DNA of 41,917 nucleotides from Enhygromyxa salina (GTDB taxonomy: Bacteria > Myxococcota_A > Polyangia > Nannocystales > Nannocystaceae). Shown in pieces: positions 38,599-41,917 of this stretch. Each line of letters opens with the position of its first letter. Position 1 is the stretch's first letter. The stretch covers positions 1-41,917 of the forward strand of contig NZ_PVNK01000186.1 of assembly GCF_002994615.1 (NCBI RefSeq), in the 5' to 3' direction. The notes under the pieces were generated by a model. It ran no database searches, had not been told where the DNA came from, and worked only from the letters and a program-made list of their open reading frames with translations. A program made the translations under genes and the position numbers.

Positions 38599-39555
38599 TC
38601 ACGAGACCGCGCCCGTGAGCCAGGCAAACAGCGCTTCGATCTGGCCGCGCAGCAAGACCCACTCGAGGCCGGCGAGGGCCAGGAAGGGGCCAAAGGGGAC
38701 GCGGCGGCCCATGACCCCCGCGTCGGGGTCTTCCTCGCCGAGCTCCGGGTCGTCGCCGTGGACCTCGGTGAGCTCGGTGTTGGCTGGGTTGCTACCGGCC
38801 AGGAGCATGGGGATGCTGACCAGCAAGCCCTGGATGGCGCCCGCGCCGAGGGTCCAGGCGACGGCCATCGGGCCGCCGAAGATCCCGATCATCAAGAGCA
38901 GCTTGCCGTCGCCGAGCCCGATCGCCTCGATGTCGCGAAAGGTCATGTACAGCCAGCGAATCGCCGCAATCAACGCCAAGCCGCCGACGCCCGCCGCGAG
39001 CGCCGGGAGGGTCTCGACGCCGAGCAATTCGGGCTTCCAGATGACGAGCACGGCGCCGATCGCCGACATCCCGAGCACGACCTCGTTTGGGATGATCCAC
39101 AGGTCGAGGTCCGTGAAGGTGATGACGACCAGGGCCAGGCAAAAGAAGAACCAGATCTGCCAGACGATCAGGCCCTCGATGCCCCCGCCCTCGAGCAGCG
39201 GCGTGATCACGTGGAGCATGAACAGCGCGAAGCTCAGCAGCCCGCCGAGGAGCTCGACGAGCAGGTAGCGCAGGGCCACGGGCTCCTCACACTTGCGGCA
39301 GCGACCGCGCAGGAGCAGATACGAGAGGATCGGGATGTTGTCGTACCAGGCGATCGGCGTCTCGCAGCCGGGGCAGCGCGAGCGCGGGCGGGCGACCGAC
39401 AGGCCCGCTGGCAAGCGATGGATGACGACGTTGGCGAACGACCCCCACAGCGTCCCCCAGACGAAGGCCGCCAGGCGCAGCCACGGGCTCATGAGGATCT
39501 CGATCAGCGTCGGATCGACGGAGACCGGCAAGGTGGCGGGTGCGGCTCCGAACAC
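38599..39555 (-). CDS. pilD: Prepilin peptidase (type IV pilin / type II secretion)
   Basis: Membrane aspartyl protease that cleaves and methylates type IV prepilins. Up to 318 residues from the ATG-like start at 39555; MSPWLRLAAF at about residue 22 is a more typical start. Residues about 35-60 contain GSFANVVIHRLP; two CxxC pairs (CPGC, CRKC) bind zinc; ITFTDLDLWIIPN and IGLGDGKLLLMIG hold the two catalytic aspartates. An acidic insertion (VHGDDPELGEEDPDAG) before the last segment is unusual. No pilin or secretion genes are nearby. Confidence 0.92.
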   Translation of the reverse strand: MFGAAPATLPVSVDPTLIEILMSPWLRLAAFVWGTLWGSFANVVIHRLPAGLSVARPRSRCPGCETPIAWYDNIPILSYLLLRGRCRKCEEPVALRYLLVELLGGLLSFALFMLHVITPLLEGGGIEGLIVWQIWFFFCLALVVITFTDLDLWIIPNEVVLGMSAIGAVLVIWKPELLGVETLPALAAGVGGLALIAAIRWLYMTFRDIEAIGLGDGKLLLMIGIFGGPMAVAWTLGAGAIQGLLVSIPMLLAGSNPANTELTEVHGDDPELGEEDPDAGVMGRRVPFGPFLALAGLEWVLLRGQIEALFAWLTGAVS

Positions 39556-39567
39556 GGGTTGGCCAGA

Positions 39568-39619
39568 CTAGCAGGCTGCTGAAGAACCCACCACGGCCCA
39601 AAGCACCCCGGGCTGCTAG
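39568..39619. repeat. Minimal MITE-like copy bounded by CTAG
   Basis: CTAG at both ends (39568-39571, 39616-39619). The right end GCACCCCGGGCTGCTAG equals the MITE terminus over 17 bases; the left end (CTAGCAGGCTGCTGAAG) only partly. It is probably a heavily deleted copy in the divergent gap between two genes. Confidence 0.6.
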
Positions 39620-39711
39620 CCCGGCGCGAGAACCACGCGCGGGGGGCTGAGCTCGGCTCAGGCTTGGAGACCTGGGGCGCGGGCCCGAGTCTTGGAGACG
39701 ATAAAGACTGC

Positions 39712-39717
39712 TATCCT
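39712..39717 (+). promoter_or_regulatory. Probable -10 box TATCCT, leaderless
   Basis: TATCCT ends 7 nt before the GTG at 39725, which supports that start over the ATG at 39692. Confidence 0.5.
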
Positions 39718-39724
39718 CCCGCGG

Positions 39725-40696
39725 GTGCGCCCGGCCTGGCAGACCTCCACATGCCGCTGCCAGCTCGCGCTCGCCCTCGCCCTCGGCCTCGGCTGCGGCG
39801 ACGAGCGGGAGGCGCCCGACGCCAAGCCCCCGGTCGTCGAGCGCGATCGAGCGGCGGAGGCCAGCGGCCGGGCCGAGCGCTTCGCCGCGGCGCCCGACTG
39901 GGACACCCTGATCGAGCTGCTCGGTCAGCGCCACAATCTCGCGCGCGAGCTGCTCGGGCCGCACCGCATGCACTACGTCGCGTCGCTGCGCACGGGCCCC
40001 GTGGGCGTCGAGGCCGACGCGCCGCTGCCGAGCGTCGAGCTCGACCAGCCGATCTACGAGCGCTTCGCCGTGACCGACGAGCTCGAGCTGCGCTGGGGAT
40101 CCGCGCCCGGTGAGCCGATCCGGCTCCTCCTCGAGCAACACAACGAGCACGAGCACGGCCGCGCGCTGATCGTGCTCGGCGAGCAGGTCTGGTCGCAGCT
40201 CGACGGGCGCGAGTGGCTCGCGCGCCCGCTCGAGAGCGATCTGTGGCAGGTCTGGGCCGACGATGCCCAGCACGCGGTCCTCGACCTCGTCGAGCTCGCC
40301 GGGCCCTACGCCGATCTCGGCGAGGTCGAGACCACCGAGCTCGACGGCCGCCCCGCCCTGCGTGTGAGCCTGCGCGCCAGTGAGCAGCAACACCCCGATC
40401 GCTTCGTCGAGCCCCCGAGCCCGTGGCGGCGCTGGGCGAGGGTCGAGATCGGGGCCGCCACGATCGTGGTCGACCGCGCGACCGGCCTGTGGCTGAGCGC
40501 CCAGATCGAGCTGAGCTGGTCGTTCGAGGACCGCGCTGGCCGCGAGCTCCGCGGCGAGGCGCGCTTTGACGGCCGCGTCGAGGTCCCCGACGCGCCCCCC
40601 CTGATCCGCCCGCCAGCGGACGCCAGCCCCGTGCCGGAGCGCGAGCGGCCCGAGCTCCTGCGTCAGCGCATGCTCGACGGGCTTGCCGGCCCGTGA
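39725..40696 (+). CDS. Hypothetical lipoprotein
   Basis: About 323 residues from GTG 39725. It begins with Arg/Gln-rich residues, then a Leu/Ala core and lipobox GLGC. The mature protein is charged and beta-rich; the segments LDGRPALRVSLRAS and ARVEIGAATIVVDRATGLWL suggest a LolA/LppX-like half-barrel, but I cannot name a family. Its C-terminus is Pro/Glu/Arg-rich. It lies directly upstream of rsfS, which has its own promoter box. Confidence 0.75.
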   Translation: MRPAWQTSTCRCQLALALALGLGCGDEREAPDAKPPVVERDRAAEASGRAERFAAAPDWDTLIELLGQRHNLARELLGPHRMHYVASLRTGPVGVEADAPLPSVELDQPIYERFAVTDELELRWGSAPGEPIRLLLEQHNEHEHGRALIVLGEQVWSQLDGREWLARPLESDLWQVWADDAQHAVLDLVELAGPYADLGEVETTELDGRPALRVSLRASEQQHPDRFVEPPSPWRRWARVEIGAATIVVDRATGLWLSAQIELSWSFEDRAGRELRGEARFDGRVEVPDAPPLIRPPADASPVPERERPELLRQRMLDGLAGP

Positions 40697-40706
40697 TCCG
40701 CCGCGC

Positions 40707-40712
40707 TATAGC
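40707..40712 (+). promoter_or_regulatory. Probable -10 box TATAGC before rsfS
   Basis: TATAGC ends 6 nt before the ATG at 40719. Confidence 0.4.
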
Positions 40713-40718
40713 GCTGCG

Positions 40719-41339
40719 ATGTCTGAGCAGCGGACATGGACTCGCGACGCGCTGCCGTCAGCCCTCGACCGGGCTCTGACGGCGGCGGTGGATCGTGGAG
40801 CCCGCGCGCCGGTCGTCCTGCGTCTGACCGAGGTCGCGGGCTACACCGACTGGGGCCTGCTCCTGTCCGCCCGATCCGAGCGCCAGGTTCGGGGCATCGT
40901 CGACGGAGTCTTTGAAGCCCTCGCGGGCGGCGACGGCAAGGCCCCGGCCACAGCCAAGCTGATCGGCAGCGACGGCCTCGACCTCTACCTCTGGGCGCTG
41001 CTCGACTACGACGACTTCCTCATCCACGTCTTCTATCACCCGGTCCGGCGCCACTACGATCTCGAGAGCATGTGGAGCGACGCCCCGCGGGTCGAGCTCG
41101 GGCTCCCGGCCGCGGTCATGGACGACAGCGACCTCGACGGCCTCGTGGCCCCCGATCCGATGCCCAGCTACCGCGGCGACCTCGCGTTCGGCGGCTTCGA
41201 GGACGAGTTCGGGGACGACGAAGACGACGAAGACCCCGAGTTCGCGGACGACGAGCTGTTCGACGACGCGGACGCGGACGCGGGCGGGGCCGACCCGGCC
41301 GCCCAGCCCAGCGCCGACGACGACCTGTTCGAGAACTAG
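40719..41339 (+). CDS. rsfS: Ribosomal silencing factor RsfS, with acidic C-terminal extension
   Basis: A 206-residue protein. The RsfS core, about 10-125, shows VVLRLTEVAGYTDWGLLLSA, ERQVRGIVDGVFEAL, LIGSDGLDLYLWALLDYDDF and LIHVFYHPVRRHYDLESMWSDA, matching factors that bind ribosomal protein uL14 and block subunit joining in starvation. The usual protein is about 105-120 residues; here about 75 extra residues follow, very rich in Asp/Glu and ending DDDLFEN. rlmH follows 14 bp later, the common rsfS-rlmH pairing. Confidence 0.93.
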   Translation: MSEQRTWTRDALPSALDRALTAAVDRGARAPVVLRLTEVAGYTDWGLLLSARSERQVRGIVDGVFEALAGGDGKAPATAKLIGSDGLDLYLWALLDYDDFLIHVFYHPVRRHYDLESMWSDAPRVELGLPAAVMDDSDLDGLVAPDPMPSYRGDLAFGGFEDEFGDDEDDEDPEFADDELFDDADADAGGADPAAQPSADDDLFEN

Positions 41340-41353
41340 CAGGGAGCTCGGAC

Positions 41354-41785
41354 ATGCGCCTCCGGATCCTCGCCGTCGGCAAGCTCAAGCAAGCCGGGCT
41401 CGAGGCGCTGGTCAGCGACTACTCCAAGCGCTCACGCTCGCTGCTGCCGATCGAGCTCGTTCACCTGCGCGAGCTCGCGATCGTGCGCCAGCGCGCCCAG
41501 CCGAGCACCGAGGGGCCGCGCGTGGTCCTCGACGAGCGCGGCGAGCAGATCACGACCGAGACCCTGGCCGCGTGGCTCGGCGACTGGCGCGAGCGCGGAA
41601 CCCGGCAGGTCGACTTTTTAATCGGCGACGCCCACGGCTTCGACGAGCGCGACCGCGAGGCCGCCCAGCGCGTGATGGCGCTCTCGCGCCTGACCCTGCC
41701 CCATCGCCTGGCCCAGGTCCTGCTCGTCGAGCAACTCTACCGCGCGGGCACGATCCTCGCGGGCCACCCCTACCACCACCGCTGA
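41354..41785 (+). CDS. rlmH: 23S rRNA pseudouridine-1915 N3-methyltransferase RlmH
   Basis: A 143-residue SPOUT methyltransferase. It starts MRLRILAVGKLK at ATG 41354, with AGGGAG upstream. VVLDERGEQITTETLAAWL, VDFLIGDAHGF (the SAM-binding knot, usually IGGAxG) and the signature end LVEQLYRAGTILAGHPYHH identify it. It modifies the ribosome at the subunit interface. In an operon with rsfS. A MITE copy starts 6 bp after the stop. Confidence 0.95.
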   Translation: MRLRILAVGKLKQAGLEALVSDYSKRSRSLLPIELVHLRELAIVRQRAQPSTEGPRVVLDERGEQITTETLAAWLGDWRERGTRQVDFLIGDAHGFDERDREAAQRVMALSRLTLPHRLAQVLLVEQLYRAGTILAGHPYHHR

Positions 41786-41791
41786 GGATCG

Positions 41792-41917
41792 CTAGCAGCC
41801 CGGGGTGCAATCCATCGTGTCGCCTCGCGCCGGAATTTTCGCCGAGGGCGCGAAGCCAAAACGCCGCTGTACCGGGCGTACTGCAAGTTTTGGCGACAAA
41901 GCCCTCGGCGAAAAGGC
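41792..41917. repeat. MITE-like palindromic repeat, copy D (cut by the window end)
   Basis: The first 126 bp match copies A and C in orientation, starting CTAGCAGCCCGGGGTGCAAT; the remaining 40 bp or so lie outside the window. Confidence 0.88.

Overview
The window looks like chromosome of a myxobacterium of the suborder Nannocystineae (Nannocystis/Enhygromyxa/Plesiocystis-like). Pointers are the very high GC, many lipoproteins with acidic Gly/Asp/Glu linkers, a Myxo-type Cys-rich repeat joined to an RCC1 propeller, an AgmX/PglI-type C-terminal domain, and choice-of-anchor L and ferritin-like surface proteins. The genus is inference. Housekeeping genes (nth, dusA, rsfS, rlmH, a prepilin peptidase) are scattered among accessory ones.

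Layout. 1-4857: RCC1 lipoprotein, AgmX-type lipoprotein, a frameshifted cytochrome-tail remnant, nth and an envelope protein. 4858-8967: a 4,110-bp mobile element with 15/16-matching terminal inverted repeats and a perfect 9-bp target duplication. It carries a DDE transposase with a SWIM zinc finger, a tRNA-like gene, small zinc-ribbon ORFs and two HTH genes, and it lies immediately after a stop codon. 9059-11642: an ECF sigma factor with its membrane partner and an anchor-L lipoprotein. 11736-15300: dusA between two Cys-module lipoproteins, then a thiolase. 15877-17460: an RsbR-like PAS/STAS protein and a small STAS protein.

17666-26359 is the most interesting block. It is a tight seven-gene biosynthetic operon: aldehyde dehydrogenase-crotonase fusion, SDR, stand-alone adenylation domain, stand-alone carrier protein, flavin halogenase, type III polyketide synthase, and a second flavin halogenase resembling the PltA/Bmp2 class. 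The eye-read adenylation code resembles prolyl-AMP ligases of pyrrole pathways. A plausible product is a halogenated (pyrrolyl- or aryl-) polyketide whose carrier-bound starter is extended by a type III PKS. An AT-rich gap upstream holds three helically phased AATACTGGA repeats.

26385-30131 holds an Ig-like lipoprotein, an FixH/YtkA-like His-rich lipoprotein, a cytochrome-like lipoprotein and a RegB/RegA-type redox two-component system whose kinase has a Met/His-rich loop. 30150-35877: MtfA-like peptidase, glycosyltransferase, a propeller-ferritin fusion and two more Cys-module lipoproteins. 35883-41785: two SPFH proteins, prepilin peptidase, a lipoprotein, rsfS and rlmH.

Three patterns run through the window. 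First, a MITE-like palindromic repeat (166 bp when full length) is bounded by CTAG, sometimes exactly at a TAG stop codon. Second, many transcription-unit heads have a TANNNT-like box ending 6-7 nt before the start codon, suggesting widespread leaderless mRNA. Third, a four-cysteine lipoprotein module (VCxH ... C ... C-x12-C) occurs seven times in four proteins.
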